DNA of 64,000 bases from Pseudomonas wuhanensis (GCF_030687395.1 NZ_CP117430.1:6138001-6202000), one strand, 5' to 3'; numbered from the stretch's first letter, positions 17,306 through 27,862 are shown. Translations and numbers: made by a program. The notes: a model not told the origin generated them from the letters alone.

Positions 17306-18574
17306 TTAGCCGTTGAACACGTCATCCACGCTTTTCAGCGGGTAGTTCTTCGGATACGGCAGGGTCGCCACACCGGTCTCGATCGCAGCCTTGGCCACGG
17401 CATCGGAGATCAGGGTGATCAGACGGGCATCCATTGGTTTCGGAATGATGTACTCACGACCGAACTCCAGCTTGATGCCGCCGTAGGCGTCGCACACTTC
17501 CTGAGGCACTGGCAGCTTGGCCAGTTCACGCAGGGCGTTGGCGGCAGCCACTTTCATTTCTTCGTTAATGCGCTTGGCGCGAACGTCCAGGGCACCACGG
17601 AAGATGAACGGGAAGCCCAGTACGTTGTTGACCTGGTTCGGGTAGTCCGAACGGCCGGTGGCCATGATCACGTCGTTACGGGTGGCGTGAGCCAGTTCCG
17701 GGGAGATTTCCGGATCCGGGTTCGAGCACGCGAACACGATCGGGTTGGCCGCCATGGATTTCAGGCCTTCAGCACTCAGCAGGTTCGGGCCGGACAGACC
17801 AACGAACACGTCAGCGCCTTCCAGCGCGTCAGCCAGGGTGCGCTTCTCGGTCGCGTGAGCGAACACAGCCTTGTACTGGTTCAGGTCGTCACGGCCGGAG
17901 TGGATCACGCCGGTACGGTCAACCATGTAGATGTTTTCGATATTGGCGCCCATGCTCACCAGCAATTTCATGCAGGAGATGGCGGCCGCACCGGCGCCCA
18001 GGCAGACGATCTTGGCGTCAGCCAGGGTTTTGCCAGCGATTTCCAGGGCGTTGATCATACCGGCCGCAGTAACGATTGCGGTGCCATGCTGGTCATCGTG
18101 GAATACCGGAATGTCGCACTGCTCGATCAGAGCGCGTTCGATCTCAAAGCACTCAGGTGCCTTGATGTCTTCCAGGTTGATGCCACCGAAGGTAATGGAG
18201 ATACGCTTGACGGTGTCGATGAAGGCTTGCGGGCTTTCGGAGTCGACTTCGATGTCGAACACGTCGATGCCGGCGAAGCGCTTGAACAGCACGCCCTTGC
18301 CTTCCATGACCGGCTTGGAAGCCAATGGGCCGAGGTTACCCAGGCCGAGAATCGCGGTGCCATCGGAAATGACTGCAACCAGGTTGCCCTTGCCGGTGTA
18401 TTTGTAGGCCAGTTCAGGATCGCGGGCGATTTCGCGTACTGGTTCGGCTACGCCGGGGCTGTAGGCCAGCGACAGATCGCGGGCGGTAGCGGTGGCCTTG
18501 GTGAGCTCGACACTCAGCTTCCCTGGACGGGGATGGGCATGATATTCGAGAGCGGCAGTTTTCAGATCAGACAT
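17306..18574 (-). CDS. maeB: NAD(P)-dependent malic enzyme (oxaloacetate-decarboxylating)
   Basis: Oxidative decarboxylation of malate to pyruvate and CO2 with reduction of NAD(P). 422 residues starting [20 protein letters not shown]; the open frame continues upstream of this ATG but without family similarity. Recognisable blocks are [33 protein letters not shown] (substrate and cofactor region), [11 protein letters not shown] (metal-binding Asp) and [16 protein letters not shown] (Rossmann loop). The short form without the phosphotransacetylase extension is usual for Pseudomonas. Cofactor preference cannot be read with certainty. Stands as its own unit with a terminator. Confidence 0.92.
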   Translation of the reverse strand: MSDLKTAALEYHAHPRPGKLSVELTKATATARDLSLAYSPGVAEPVREIARDPELAYKYTGKGNLVAVISDGTAILGLGNLGPLASKPVMEGKGVLFKRFAGIDVFDIEVDSESPQAFIDTVKRISITFGGINLEDIKAPECFEIERALIEQCDIPVFHDDQHGTAIVTAAGMINALEIAGKTLADAKIVCLGAGAAAISCMKLLVSMGANIENIYMVDRTGVIHSGRDDLNQYKAVFAHATEKRTLADALEGADVFVGLSGPNLLSAEGLKSMAANPIVFACSNPDPEISPELAHATRNDVIMATGRSDYPNQVNNVLGFPFIFRGALDVRAKRINEEMKVAAANALRELAKLPVPQEVCDAYGGIKLEFGREYIIPKPMDARLITLISDAVAKAAIETGVATLPYPKNYPLKSVDDVFNG

Positions 18575-18757
18575 AGGGGCATTCCGCTTTTTACTGTTGG
18601 ACAGACGGACCGCCGAGGATACTCGCCTCGCAAAGTCCTCACAAGACTGACCAGTCACCCCTGTCAAGCGCCCGGCCCTACGACTTTGGGCCAAGAGCCA
18701 CGGAACACAAGGGATAGACTGTTCACAATAAACGAAAAAAATGTCTACAATTTTTTC

Positions 18758-19558
18758 TTACGGTGCCGCCTGCAACATCGCCGGATCGGTCAGCGGCAGC
18801 AGCCAGCGCGCCTGCCCCGGTTTCAACCCTCCGCGGCGCGAACGATCCACCACCCAGCCACGAGCCTCGATTTGCTTGCCTTTGAGCTTTTCAAGCGATG
18901 CGACATCGAATTGGTCCAGCATATTGGGTGCAACCCGCAATACAACCGAATCCTGCAACTCGATCCAAACCCCGCCGCGATTGCGCTGAACCTTGCTCAC
19001 ACGACCGCTGAGCATGGCGAAGCCGGATGCGCTGATCTGCTCCGCTTTCAGTACAGGTGATTGTCGCCACAGCCCGAGACCGGCCCGACGAGCACTGCGT
19101 TCGGCCGCTTGCTGGCAGGCGACCAAATCGACATTCGGCGCCACCGCCACCTGAAAACCGAGGCCCTCGGCGAGCATCTGCGCTTCGAGGTTGGCACCAT
19201 CGAGGCCATAGACATGGGCCAGGGTCCGGCCGTAATGGTCTTTGCTTTCTTTACCCGGCAGCAAACCGACCTGCCCGTCGCTGGCGGCCACCAGCGCTTC
19301 AAGGCGCTTGCGCGCAGCGACGGCGAACGGTTCGTCGGAACGCCCCTGCTTGCCCAACTCCGGCGTATTCAAACCGATCATGCGCACGCTGCGACCATCA
19401 CGCAGACGCAAGGTGTCACCATCTACCACCCGCTGCACTGCGACCGACGTCAGCCCGCTCGGCGCCGGGCAGAAGGCCTGGGCACCGGAAAGCCAAATCG
19501 CGGACACAAAAAAGGCGCCCGCGAGGGACGCCTTTTTTATCAGCAAGGAAAAGCCCAT
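18758..19558 (-). CDS. Secreted thermonuclease-family (SNase) protein
   Basis: A 266-residue exported nuclease-like protein. It has an N-terminal signal sequence (MGFSLLIKKASLAGAFFVSA, cut probably after GAQA), then an SNase domain with VVDGDTLRLRDG, the catalytic-type Arg in VRMIGLNTPE, and GRTLAHVYG carrying the second Arg. The C-terminal 100 residues form an OB-like extension of unknown role. Start: ATG at 19558 with AAGGG upstream; a TTG at 19570 is less likely. It lies only 14 bases after the rpmE stop. The rpmE terminator (19508-19538) falls inside its signal-peptide codons, so read-through from rpmE would be reduced. Confidence 0.85.
   Translation of the reverse strand: MGFSLLIKKASLAGAFFVSAIWLSGAQAFCPAPSGLTSVAVQRVVDGDTLRLRDGRSVRMIGLNTPELGKQGRSDEPFAVAARKRLEALVAASDGQVGLLPGKESKDHYGRTLAHVYGLDGANLEAQMLAEGLGFQVAVAPNVDLVACQQAAERSARRAGLGLWRQSPVLKAEQISASGFAMLSGRVSKVQRNRGGVWIELQDSVVLRVAPNMLDQFDVASLEKLKGKQIEARGWVVDRSRRGGLKPGQARWLLPLTDPAMLQAAP
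19508..19538 (-). terminator. rpmE terminator embedded in the nuclease signal-peptide codons
   Basis: A 10-base-pair stem: AAAAAAGGCG (19508-19517) against CGCCTTTTTT (19529-19538) with an 11-base loop, giving T tracts on both strands. It follows rpmE by 35 bases and simultaneously encodes the KKASLAGAFF part of the next protein. Confidence 0.85.
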
Positions 19559-19572
19559 CGGGCCCTTCAACC

Positions 19573-19803
19573 TTACTCTGCAGCAGCTGGAGCTTTCTTG
19601 CCGAAAGCGCCGAAACGGTCTGCGAAGCGCTGTACACGGCCGCCAGTATCCAGAGTCTTCTGCTTACCGGTGTAGAACGGGTGGCATTCGTTGCATACGT
19701 CGATCGCCAGAGGCTTGGCCAGGTTCGAACGAGTTTCGAACTTGTTGCCACAGCTGCAGGTAACTGCGGTGATTTCGTATGTTGGATGGATATCGGCTTT
19801 CAT
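19573..19803 (-). CDS. rpmE: 50S ribosomal protein L31 (zinc-binding type)
   Basis: 76-residue large-subunit ribosomal protein beginning [20 protein letters not shown]. The cysteines CSCG and CNECH form the zinc site, marking the C+ form of L31 that is replaced by the zinc-free paralogue under zinc starvation. [20 protein letters not shown] is the conserved middle. Divergent from priA across 170 bases and followed by its own terminator. Confidence 0.97.
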   Translation of the reverse strand: MKADIHPTYEITAVTCSCGNKFETRSNLAKPLAIDVCNECHPFYTGKQKTLDTGGRVQRFADRFGAFGKKAPAAAE

Positions 19804-19973
19804 GATGTATTCCTCAGGCTAGCGTGCCGCCACTCAACACCATTGTTGAATACCGCACGTAATTAGGCCGCGGATTCTACCAGACAATGGTATTCACGCA
19901 AGCTGTCGCTTAAACCAGTCGTCTGCTAGGCTCCCGGCCTTCTTCATCGCCCTCTCATCGAGAAAACAATCGC

Positions 19974-22193
19974 GTGCCCAACGCCATTTTGCGCCTCGCC
20001 CTGCCTTCGCCCCTGCGCCGCCTGTTCGATTACCGTGCCCCGGCCGGAGTCCTGCGCGCCCAGTTGCACCCGGGAATGCGGTTGCGGGTGCCGTTCGGTC
20101 GGCGGGAGATGATCGGGATTCTGGTGGAGGTCACCGACACCAGCGAAGTACCGGCAGAAAAACTCAAACCCGCCCTGGCGCTGCTCGACGCCACGCCGCC
20201 GCTGCCGCCCGCACTGTTCAAGTTGTGCCTATGGACTTCCCAGTATTACCAGCACAGCCTCGGCGACACCTTGAGCTGGGCACTGCCGGTACTGTTGCGA
20301 CAAGGCGAACTGGCCGAAGCACGCCAGGAACGCTTCTGGTCCGCCGCGCCCGGCGCCAGCCTCGATGATCCGCGCATCGCCCGCGCCCCGCGACAACGTG
20401 AAGCACTGGCGACTCTGGCCCAACACCCCCACGGCGTCGCTCATCAACTGCTGAGCAAATTGATGCTGAGCAAGGACAGCCTCGATCTGTTGCTGGCCAA
20501 GGATCTGGTGCAGGTAGACATCCGCAGGCACGCGCCCGGTGTGCGCCACGAACACTGGCTGGCGCAACCGGAATTGCCGCTCAACCCGGAGCAACGCGCC
20601 GCTTACGAGGCGATTCGCGCCGGATTCGACAGTTATCACGCGTTCCTGCTGGCCGGCGTCACCGGCAGCGGCAAGACCGAAGTCTATTTGCAGTTGATCC
20701 GCGAAACCCTCGAGGCCGGCAAGCAAGCCCTGGTGCTGATCCCGGAAATCAACCTCGGCCCGCAAACCCTGGCCCGATTCGAGCAGCGCTTCAATGCGCG
20801 CATCGCGCTGATCCACTCCGCAGTCAATGACCGCGAACGCCTGGAAGCCTGGCTGGCGGCGCGGGATGGCGAGGCCGACATTATTATCGGCACCCGTTCG
20901 GCACTGTTCACGCCGATGAAGAACCCCGGCCTGATCATCATTGATGAAGAGCACGACGGCTCTTATAAACAGCAGGAAGGCCTGCGCTATCACGCCCGCG
21001 ACCTGGCACTGGTCCGCGCCCGGCAGGAAAACATCCCGATTGTCCTCGGATCCGCCACACCCTCACTGGAAAGCCTGCAAAACGCCTACACCGGTCGTTA
21101 CGGCCTCTTACGCCTGAATGAGCGGGCCGGCGGCGCCAAGCAACCGCGCTTCCTGCGCCTGGACGTGAAAAGTCGTCCGCTGGACAGCGGCATTTCCGGG
21201 CCGATGCAGCAAGCTATCGGTCAGACCCTGGCCGCAGGCCAACAAGTATTGGTGTTCCTCAACCGCCGTGGTTTTGCGCCCACCTTGCTGTGTCACGACT
21301 GCGGCTGGATGTCTGAATGCCAGCGCTGCGACGCGCGAATGACCGTGCACCAGCGCTCTGGCGAACTGCGCTGCCACCATTGCGGCTACGTCGAACGAGT
21401 GCCCCGGCATTGCCCGAAGTGCGGCAAGGTCGATTTGCGGCCCGTGGGCGCCGGTACCGAGCGCGCTGAAGAACGCCTGGGAATTTTGTTTCCGGACGTC
21501 CCGGTGCTGCGGGTCGACCGCGACAGCACTTCACGCAAAGACGCGATGAGTCAACTGTTCGCCACCATTCAGAAAGGCCAGCCATGCATTCTGGTCGGCA
21601 CACAGATGCTTGCCAAAGGGCATCACTTTCCTCGGGTAACCCTGGTGTCGATTCTCGATGCCGACGGCGGACTGTTCTCCGGTGACTTCCGCGCCAGCGA
21701 ACGCATGGCGCAGTTGATCGTCCAGGTCGCCGGGCGCGCGGGGCGAGCCGAAGAGCCGGGTAAAGTGATTATCCAGACGCACCTGGCGGACCATCCACTG
21801 CTGGTGCAACTCACCGAACAGGGCTATTTCGCCTTCGCCGAACAGGCGTTGAGCGAACGCCGTTCCGCAGGGCTTCCACCGTTTGCGCACCTCGCGCTGC
21901 TGCGGGCCGAGGCGCATAAACCGGGGCAGGCCGAAGGTTTTCTCGATGAGGCGTGCAGCGAGGCCGAGCGTTTGCTGGCCGAGCAGAATCTGACCGGGAT
22001 TGAGTTGCTGGGGCCGGTGCCGGCGCCGATGGAACGCCGGGCCGGACGCTACCGCGCACAGTTGTTGTTGCAGGCCACGGCCCGGGCGCCGTTGCATCGG
22101 TTGTTGAGCAGTTGGTTGCTGGTTTTGGAGCAGATGCCGAGTGGGCGGGCGGTGCGTTGGTCGCTGGATGTGGATCCGGTCGATTTGTATTGA
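19974..22193 (+). CDS. priA: Primosomal protein N' (replication restart helicase)
   Basis: 3'-to-5' DNA helicase that reloads the replisome at collapsed forks. 739 residues starting with GTG ([19 protein letters not shown]). The N-terminal DNA-binding domain is followed by a superfamily 2 helicase with Walker [13 protein letters not shown] at about 228-239 and DEEH at about 324-327. Paired zinc-binding cysteines are inserted at about 440-485 ([23 protein letters not shown]). [20 protein letters not shown] is helicase motif VI (VAGRAGR). Full length. Confidence 0.96.
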   Translation: MPNAILRLALPSPLRRLFDYRAPAGVLRAQLHPGMRLRVPFGRREMIGILVEVTDTSEVPAEKLKPALALLDATPPLPPALFKLCLWTSQYYQHSLGDTLSWALPVLLRQGELAEARQERFWSAAPGASLDDPRIARAPRQREALATLAQHPHGVAHQLLSKLMLSKDSLDLLLAKDLVQVDIRRHAPGVRHEHWLAQPELPLNPEQRAAYEAIRAGFDSYHAFLLAGVTGSGKTEVYLQLIRETLEAGKQALVLIPEINLGPQTLARFEQRFNARIALIHSAVNDRERLEAWLAARDGEADIIIGTRSALFTPMKNPGLIIIDEEHDGSYKQQEGLRYHARDLALVRARQENIPIVLGSATPSLESLQNAYTGRYGLLRLNERAGGAKQPRFLRLDVKSRPLDSGISGPMQQAIGQTLAAGQQVLVFLNRRGFAPTLLCHDCGWMSECQRCDARMTVHQRSGELRCHHCGYVERVPRHCPKCGKVDLRPVGAGTERAEERLGILFPDVPVLRVDRDSTSRKDAMSQLFATIQKGQPCILVGTQMLAKGHHFPRVTLVSILDADGGLFSGDFRASERMAQLIVQVAGRAGRAEEPGKVIIQTHLADHPLLVQLTEQGYFAFAEQALSERRSAGLPPFAHLALLRAEAHKPGQAEGFLDEACSEAERLLAEQNLTGIELLGPVPAPMERRAGRYRAQLLLQATARAPLHRLLSSWLLVLEQMPSGRAVRWSLDVDPVDLY

Positions 22194-22207
22194 ATTCAAG
22201 ATCGCTA

Positions 22208-22300
22208 TCGCGGGCAAGCCCGGCTCTCACAGGGATCTGCGTTGTTCACATGCTCTACGTCATACCACTTACCCTGTGGGAGCGGGCTTGCCCGCGAAGG
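22208..22300. repeat. Inverted REP pair
   Basis: Left unit 22208-22232 carries variants (GCCCGGCTCTCACA); right unit 22274-22300 is canonical. It lies between priA and argS. Confidence 0.88.
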
Positions 22301-22431
22301 CGGCCGAATTGTCACCACATATCCATAACCTGCCCGCTATAGTTGGCAAGCCCGTCTTCGCAACGGATAATGCCCAGTTTTTCCACCAGCGCATCGAAGC
22401 GCCGCCGCGCTTGCGGCCGAAAGAGCAGACC

Positions 22432-24168
22432 ATGAAAGACACCATTCGCCAGCTGATCCAACAAGCCATCACCCAACTCGTCAACGAAGGTGTGTTGCCT
22501 GAAGGCCTGTCGCCGGCGATCCAGGTGGAAAACTCTCGCGACAAGAAAAACGGCGACTTCGCCAGCAACATCGCCATGATGCTGGCCAAGCCTGCGGGCA
22601 TGAAACCCCGCGACCTGGCCGAGAAAATCATCGCCGCGCTGCCGGCTGACGAGAATGTCTCCAAAGCCGAAATCGCCGGCCCTGGTTTCCTGAACTTCTT
22701 CCAGAACACTCAAGCCTTGGCGACCCGCCTGGACGCGGCGTTGGCCGACGACCACATCGGCGTGCGCAAAGCCGGCCCGGTGCAGCGCACCGTGGTAGAC
22801 CTGTCGGCCCCGAACCTGGCCAAAGAAATGCACGTCGGCCATTTGCGTTCGACCATCATCGGCGACGGCGTGGCGCGGGTTCTGGAATTCCTCGGCGACG
22901 AAGTGATCCGCCAGAACCACGTTGGCGACTGGGGCACCCAGTTCGGCATGCTGATGGCTTATCTGCAGGAAAACCCGATCACCAGCGATGAGCTGTCGGA
23001 CCTGGAAAACTTCTACCGCGCCGCCAAGCAACGCTTCGACGAGTCCGAAGAATTCGCTGATCGCGCCCGTGGCCTGGTGGTCAAGCTGCAAGCCGGCGAC
23101 CCGGATTGCCTGGCGCTGTGGACCAAGTTCAAAGACATCTCGCTGTCCCATTGCCAGAAAATCTACGAACTGCTGAACGTCAAACTGACCATGGCCGACG
23201 TGATGGGTGAAAGCGCCTATAACGACGACCTGATCAACGTGGTCAACGACCTCAAGGCCGCTGGCCTGCTAGTCGAAAGCAACGGCGCCCAGTGCGTGTT
23301 CCTCGACGAATTCAAAAACGCCGACGGCGACCCGCTGCCGGTGATCATCGTCAAGGCTGACGGCGGCTACCTCTACGCCACCACCGACCTGGCGGCCGTG
23401 CGCTACCGCAGCGGCGTGCTGAAAGCTGATCGCGCGTTGTACTTCGTCGACCAACGCCAGGCCCTGCACTTCCAGCAAGTGTTCCAGGTCGCGCGCCTGG
23501 CCGGCTTCGTGACGCACCCGATGGAAATGGAACACATGGGCTTCGGCACCATGAACGGCGCCGACGGCCGTCCGTTCAAGACCCGTGACGGCGGCACCGT
23601 GAAGCTGATCGACCTGCTGACCGAAGCCCAGGAACGCGCCTACACCCTGGTGAAAGAGAAGAACCCGGAACTGGCTGAAGACGAGTTGCGCAACATCGCC
23701 AAGGTCGTGGGCATCGGCGCGGTGAAATACGCCGACCTGTCCAAACACCGCACCAGCGACTACAGCTTCAACTTCGACCTGATGCTGAACTTCGAAGGCA
23801 ACACCGCGCCGTATCTGCTGTACGCCTACACCCGTGTGGCCGGTGTGTTCCGCAAGCTTGGCAAGGACTTCAGCGAAGTCGAAGGGCAGATCGTCCTCGA
23901 AGCCGCGCACGAACATGAGCTGGCGGCGAAACTGGCGCAGTTCGGTGAAATCCTGAATAACGTGTCCGACAAAGGCACGCCGCATATCCTCTGCACCTAC
24001 CTGTACGATGTCGCCGGCCTGTTCTCCAGCTTCTACGAGAACTGCCCGATCCTCGGTGCCGACACCCCGGCGCAAATGCAGAGCCGCCTGCGCCTTGCCG
24101 CGCTGACTGGCCGCACTCTCAAGCAAGGCCTGGAACTCTTGGGTCTGGAAACTCTGGAGCGTATGTAA
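22432..24168 (+). CDS. argS: Arginyl-tRNA synthetase
   Basis: Class I aminoacyl-tRNA synthetase charging tRNA-Arg, 578 residues from the ATG at 22432 ([20 protein letters not shown]). The open frame reaches back to 22141, but that part spans a REP and is not coding. The HIGH-like signature is HVGH in [19 protein letters not shown], about residues 125-145; the N-terminal Add-1 domain and C-terminal anticodon-binding alpha-helical domain ([20 protein letters not shown]) are present. A KMSKS motif is not obvious, as is common in ArgRS. The next gene starts one base after its stop. Confidence 0.96.
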   Translation: MKDTIRQLIQQAITQLVNEGVLPEGLSPAIQVENSRDKKNGDFASNIAMMLAKPAGMKPRDLAEKIIAALPADENVSKAEIAGPGFLNFFQNTQALATRLDAALADDHIGVRKAGPVQRTVVDLSAPNLAKEMHVGHLRSTIIGDGVARVLEFLGDEVIRQNHVGDWGTQFGMLMAYLQENPITSDELSDLENFYRAAKQRFDESEEFADRARGLVVKLQAGDPDCLALWTKFKDISLSHCQKIYELLNVKLTMADVMGESAYNDDLINVVNDLKAAGLLVESNGAQCVFLDEFKNADGDPLPVIIVKADGGYLYATTDLAAVRYRSGVLKADRALYFVDQRQALHFQQVFQVARLAGFVTHPMEMEHMGFGTMNGADGRPFKTRDGGTVKLIDLLTEAQERAYTLVKEKNPELAEDELRNIAKVVGIGAVKYADLSKHRTSDYSFNFDLMLNFEGNTAPYLLYAYTRVAGVFRKLGKDFSEVEGQIVLEAAHEHELAAKLAQFGEILNNVSDKGTPHILCTYLYDVAGLFSSFYENCPILGADTPAQMQSRLRLAALTGRTLKQGLELLGLETLERM

Positions 24169-24169
24169 G

Positions 24170-24877
24170 TTGGCTGCCAAGAAAAAACCTGCACCCAAGC
24201 GTGGCGCCAGCCGTTACCAAGCTCCTGCAAAGCAACCGATCCCGGGCTGGCTGTGGATGGCCATCGGCCTTACGGTCGGTGCGTTCATTGTGTTCCTGAT
24301 GAAGCTGGAGCCGGGCAAGGGCAGCGATACCGTCAAGCGCGAGAAGATCGAGCAGCAAAAAGCCACCAAGATCGCCGAGGCTAACAAGACCCCGCCGAGC
24401 CCGACGCAACCGGTGAAGCCGAAGTACGACTTCTACACCTTGCTGCCGGAATCGGAAGTCATTGTGCCGCCGGACGCGGTGCCGGAGAAAACCCTGCCGA
24501 CACCACAAGTGCCGGCCATTCCGACCACGCCGGTAACGCCAGCGGAAGCGGCGAAGATCGACACCGCCCGGGCTCAAGCGGCATTGGCTGGCATCACCCC
24601 GCCGCCAGCGCCGCCCGTGGCGAAAGCTGCGCCGGTGACCAAGTTCTTCCTGCAGGCCGGTTCGTTCCGCAAGGAAGCCGATGCCGACAAGGTGCGTGCG
24701 CAGATCATCCTGCTGGGTCAGGCCGTGGCGGTTGAATCCGGTACTGTAAAGGACGAGACATGGTATCGGGTGCTGGTCGGCCCGTTCAGCAACCGCGAAC
24801 AGCTGACCACCGCCCAGAAGCAACTGGCTGGCAGCGGTTTCAGCAACCTGCTGTTACAACAACGCCAAAGCCGCTGA
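24170..24877 (+). CDS. FtsN-like SPOR-domain cell-division protein
   Basis: 235-residue bitopic inner-membrane protein. It has a short Lys-rich cytoplasmic tail (AAKKKPAPKRGASRY), one membrane helix at about 24-43 (WLWMAIGLTVGAFIVFLMKL), a Pro/Ala/Lys-rich periplasmic linker, and a C-terminal SPOR domain (FFLQAGSFRKEADADKVR, TWYRVLVGPFSNREQL). This layout is that of FtsN, and the position after argS and before hslVU is shared with ftsN in other gammaproteobacteria. The start is a TTG one base after the argS stop, so translation is probably coupled. Confidence 0.85.
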   Translation: MAAKKKPAPKRGASRYQAPAKQPIPGWLWMAIGLTVGAFIVFLMKLEPGKGSDTVKREKIEQQKATKIAEANKTPPSPTQPVKPKYDFYTLLPESEVIVPPDAVPEKTLPTPQVPAIPTTPVTPAEAAKIDTARAQAALAGITPPPAPPVAKAAPVTKFFLQAGSFRKEADADKVRAQIILLGQAVAVESGTVKDETWYRVLVGPFSNREQLTTAQKQLAGSGFSNLLLQQRQSR

Positions 24878-24886
24878 CCTTCCGCT

Positions 24887-24998
24887 GATCGTTCCCACGC
24901 TCTGCGTGGGAACGCCTCAAGGGACGCTCCGCGTTCCAGCTTTAGAAAGGGACGCGGAGCGTCCCGGGCTGCATCCCACGCAGAGCGTGGGAACGATC
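24887..24998. repeat. GATCGTTCCCACGC palindrome, copy 1 of 4
   Basis: About 110 bases, bounded by GATCGTTCCCACGCTC and its inverse, with an inner inverted repeat around GACGCTCCGCGTTC/GGGACGCGGAGCGTCC. Related copies are at 34424, 53179 and 56762. Always intergenic; unlike the GGGAGCGGGC REPs in sequence. Confidence 0.88.
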
Positions 24999-25107
24999 AA
25001 TACGCGCACCGCTCGTCCCCCACCGCGTCCTACAGTTGAAAAACGCTCCACCACCCCCATATGAGTTGGCATAAGGCATTTTCGCCCCGCTGCGTGGAGA
25101 CTCTCCC

Positions 25108-25638
25108 TTGACCACCATCGTTTCAGTTCGCCGCCACGGCAAAGTCGTCATGGGCGGCGACGGCCAGGTTTCGCTCGGCAATACCGTGATGAAAGGCAAT
25201 GCGAAAAAAGTTCGCCGCCTTTACCACGGCCAGGTTATCGCCGGTTTTGCCGGGGCCACCGCTGACGCCTTCACCCTCTTCGAGCGTTTCGAAGGCCAGC
25301 TTGAGAAACATCAGGGTCACCTGGTTCGCGCCGCCGTCGAACTCGCCAAAGAATGGCGCACCGACCGCTCCCTCAGCCGCCTCGAAGCCATGCTCGCGGT
25401 CGCCAACAAAGATGCCTCCCTGATCATCACCGGCAACGGTGACGTGGTTGAGCCCGAAGAAGGCCTGATCGCCATGGGTTCCGGCGGCGGCTACGCCCAG
25501 GCTGCGGCCAGCGCGCTGCTGAAGAAAACCGACCTGTCGGCCCGGGAAATCGTCGAAACCGCCCTGGGCATCGCTGGCGACATCTGCGTGTTCACCAACC
25601 ACAACATCACCATCGAGGAGCAGGATCTCGCTGAGTAA
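25108..25638 (+). CDS. hslV: ATP-dependent protease HslVU, peptidase subunit
   Basis: Proteasome-like threonine peptidase (ClpQ), 176 residues, forming the HslV dodecamer capped by HslU. The start is TTG followed by ACC, so the catalytic Thr is residue 2 and becomes the N-terminus after Met removal ([19 protein letters not shown]). GGAG lies 8 bases before the start codon. Conserved segments: [17 protein letters not shown] and [15 protein letters not shown]. Followed after 54 bases by hslU. Confidence 0.96.
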   Translation: MTTIVSVRRHGKVVMGGDGQVSLGNTVMKGNAKKVRRLYHGQVIAGFAGATADAFTLFERFEGQLEKHQGHLVRAAVELAKEWRTDRSLSRLEAMLAVANKDASLIITGNGDVVEPEEGLIAMGSGGGYAQAAASALLKKTDLSAREIVETALGIAGDICVFTNHNITIEEQDLAE

Positions 25639-25692
25639 GCTGTGTTGGCCATCGCGCCACGGCTCGCTTTTGCTTGAGGACCGCCAATTACT

Positions 25693-27033
25693 ATGCCCAT
25701 GACCCCCCGTGAAATCGTCCACGAACTCAATCGCCATATCATCGGCCAGGACGATGCCAAACGCGCCGTCGCCATTGCCTTGCGCAACCGCTGGCGCCGG
25801 ATGCAGCTGCCCGAAGAGCTGCGCGTCGAAGTCACCCCCAAGAACATCCTGATGATCGGCCCGACCGGTGTCGGCAAAACCGAGATCGCCCGTCGCCTGG
25901 CCAAGCTCGCCAACGCGCCGTTCATCAAAGTCGAAGCGACCAAGTTCACCGAAGTGGGCTACGTCGGCCGCGACGTCGAATCGATCATTCGTGATCTGGC
26001 CGATGCCGCGATCAAACTGCTGCGCGAACAGGAAATGACCAAGGTTCGCCACCGCGCCGAAGACGCCGCCGAAGAGCGCATCCTCGACGCCTTGCTGCCA
26101 CCGGCACGCATGGGTTTCAGCAACGAGGACTCCGCACCGTCGGCCGATTCCAACACTCGTCAGCTGTTCCGCAAACGCCTGCGTGAAGGTCAGCTGGATG
26201 ACAAGGAGATCGAAATCGAAGTCGCCGAAATCACCGGCGTCGATATCTCCGCGCCACCGGGCATGGAAGAAATGACCAACCAGTTGCAGAGCCTGTTCGC
26301 CAACATGGGCAAGGGCAAGCGCAAAAACCGCAAGCTCAAGGTCAAGGAAGCGCTGAAACTGGTTCGCGACGAAGAAGCCGGTCGTCTGGTCAACGAAGAA
26401 GAATTGAAGGCCAAGGCCCTGGAAGCCGTTGAGCAGCACGGCATCGTTTTCATCGACGAAATCGACAAGGTCGCCAAGCGCGGCAATACCGGTGGCGTCG
26501 ACGTGTCCCGTGAAGGCGTACAGCGCGACTTGCTGCCGTTGATCGAAGGCTGCACTGTCAACACCAAGCTGGGCATGGTCAAGACCGACCACATCCTGTT
26601 CATCGCTTCCGGTGCGTTCCACCTGAGCAAGCCGAGTGATCTGGTGCCCGAGCTGCAAGGCCGTCTGCCGATTCGGGTCGAACTCAAGGCCCTGAGCCCG
26701 GAAGATTTCGAGCGCATCCTCAGCGAACCCCATGCATCGCTCACCGAGCAATATTGTGCACTGCTGAAAACCGAAGGGCTGCTGATCGAGTTCCAGCCAA
26801 GCGGCATCAAGCGTATCGCCGAGATCGCCTGGCAGGTCAACGAGAAGACCGAGAACATCGGCGCCCGTCGTCTGCATACCCTGCTCGAGCGCCTGCTCGA
26901 AGAGGTGTCGTTCAGCGCCGGTGATCTGGCCAGCACTCACGAGGACAAGCCGATCCTGATCGATGCCGACTACGTCAACAGCCACTTGGGCGAATTGGCG
27001 CAGAACGAAGACCTGTCCCGTTATATCCTGTAG
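25693..27033 (+). CDS. hslU: ATP-dependent protease HslVU, ATPase subunit
   Basis: AAA+ unfoldase (ClpY), 446 residues. N-terminal [20 protein letters not shown], Walker [10 protein letters not shown] at about 56-64, the intermediate I domain around residues 110-235, Walker [14 protein letters not shown], sensor region [12 protein letters not shown] and the C-terminal tail EDLSRYIL that inserts into HslV. Length and ends are intact, so it should pair with the adjacent HslV. Confidence 0.97.
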   Translation: MPMTPREIVHELNRHIIGQDDAKRAVAIALRNRWRRMQLPEELRVEVTPKNILMIGPTGVGKTEIARRLAKLANAPFIKVEATKFTEVGYVGRDVESIIRDLADAAIKLLREQEMTKVRHRAEDAAEERILDALLPPARMGFSNEDSAPSADSNTRQLFRKRLREGQLDDKEIEIEVAEITGVDISAPPGMEEMTNQLQSLFANMGKGKRKNRKLKVKEALKLVRDEEAGRLVNEEELKAKALEAVEQHGIVFIDEIDKVAKRGNTGGVDVSREGVQRDLLPLIEGCTVNTKLGMVKTDHILFIASGAFHLSKPSDLVPELQGRLPIRVELKALSPEDFERILSEPHASLTEQYCALLKTEGLLIEFQPSGIKRIAEIAWQVNEKTENIGARRLHTLLERLLEEVSFSAGDLASTHEDKPILIDADYVNSHLGELAQNEDLSRYIL

Positions 27034-27056
27034 GTCACATTCTGTGTGAGCGGGCT

Positions 27057-27193
27057 TCTGTGGCGAGGGAGCTTGCTCCCGCTGGGTCGCGAAGCGGCCC
27101 CAAAACTCAGTGAATGCGGTCTGCCAGACAGACCCCATTCGCCGAATTTACGGCTGCTGCGCAGCCGAGCGGGAGCAAGCTCCCTCGCCACAG
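27057..27193. repeat. GGCGAGGGAGCTTGCTCCC inverted repeat, copy 1 of 2
   Basis: Outer arms TGTGGCGAGGGAGCTTGCTC and its inverse frame about 135 bases that include a second GC-rich palindrome and the string CAGTGAATGCGGTC. The second copy at 42519 shares both. A different family from the REPs and from the GATCGTTCCC family. Confidence 0.85.
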
Positions 27194-27239
27194 GTCACCC
27201 GTCGACACAGGGCCTCCATACAGACGGAAGACCGGCCCC

Positions 27240-27620
27240 ATGACGACCCAACTCCCCACCGACATCAAACTCCACAAAGCCTCGAAAACCCTGACGCTCA
27301 AATACGCGTCCGGCGAGGAATATCACCTGAGCGCCGAGTTCCTTCGCGTGCACTCTCCTTCCGCTGAAGTCCAGGGCCACGGCAAACCTATCCTGCAATT
27401 TGGCAAGATCGGCGTCGGCCTGAGCAAAGTCGAACCGGCCGGTCAGTACGCACTGAAATTGACCTTCGACGACGGACACGACAGCGGCTTGTTCACCTGG
27501 GAATATCTGTACCAGCTGGCAGTGCGCCAAGAAGATCTCTGGAATGATTATCTTGCGGAACTCAAAGCGGCTGGAAAGACCCGCGACCCGAATGAGTCGG
27601 TCGTCAAGCTGATGCTCTAG
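27240..27620 (+). CDS. DUF971 (gamma-butyrobetaine hydroxylase-like N-terminal) protein
   Basis: 126-residue protein of the DUF971 family, starting MTTQLPTDIKLHKASKTLTL. Family core: YHLSAEFLRVHSPSAEVQGH and KLTFDDGHDSGLFTWEYLYQ. The family resembles the N-terminal domain of gamma-butyrobetaine hydroxylase and has been linked to iron-sulfur metabolism, but nothing here fixes a function. The open frame extends upstream into the inverted repeat, so the ATG at 27240 was chosen. It follows hslU, a common neighbourhood in Pseudomonas. Confidence 0.85.
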   Translation: MTTQLPTDIKLHKASKTLTLKYASGEEYHLSAEFLRVHSPSAEVQGHGKPILQFGKIGVGLSKVEPAGQYALKLTFDDGHDSGLFTWEYLYQLAVRQEDLWNDYLAELKAAGKTRDPNESVVKLML

Positions 27621-27718
27621 GTCAGACCTCTGGCTCTTTAGAGGGCATTTTCTAATTTCATCTGTTTGAATGCTTCGCTGCGGTGTCAACGATTGGTCCG
27701 CTTGCGAAAAAAATTAAA

Positions 27719-27786
27719 CTCGGGTAACCAATGGAACTGGCAAGTTCCGTGCATTTGTAGCGATGCGCAATTAACGGTCACCCGAG
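27719..27786 (+). promoter_or_regulatory. phaC1 upstream element: inverted repeat around a sigma-54-like site
   Basis: Within the 242-base gap before phaC1, CTCGGGTAACC (27719-27729) and GGTCACCCGAG (27776-27786) form an inverted repeat with 10 of 11 matches. Between them TGGCAAGTTCCGTGC (27738-27752) fits the -24/-12 pattern TGGCAC-N5-TTGC at 13 of 15 positions counting the free spacer, including GG and GC. Sigma-54 control of phaC1 and PhaD binding here are inferences. Confidence 0.4.
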
Positions 27787-27862
27787 CAGTAGTACCTGGC
27801 ATTTGTTGTGTGACTACACAGCTAGACTCAGGTACTCGTCTCAGGACAATGGAGCGTCGTAG

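Noticed and set aside
17075..19060. A 661-codon plus-strand frame across the malic enzyme and nuclease genes
   Set aside because: It starts in a terminator/REP region and runs antisense to two well-identified genes.
25123..27138. A 671-codon minus-strand frame across hslVU
   Set aside because: Antisense shadow; hslV and hslU show all catalytic motifs in the opposite direction.
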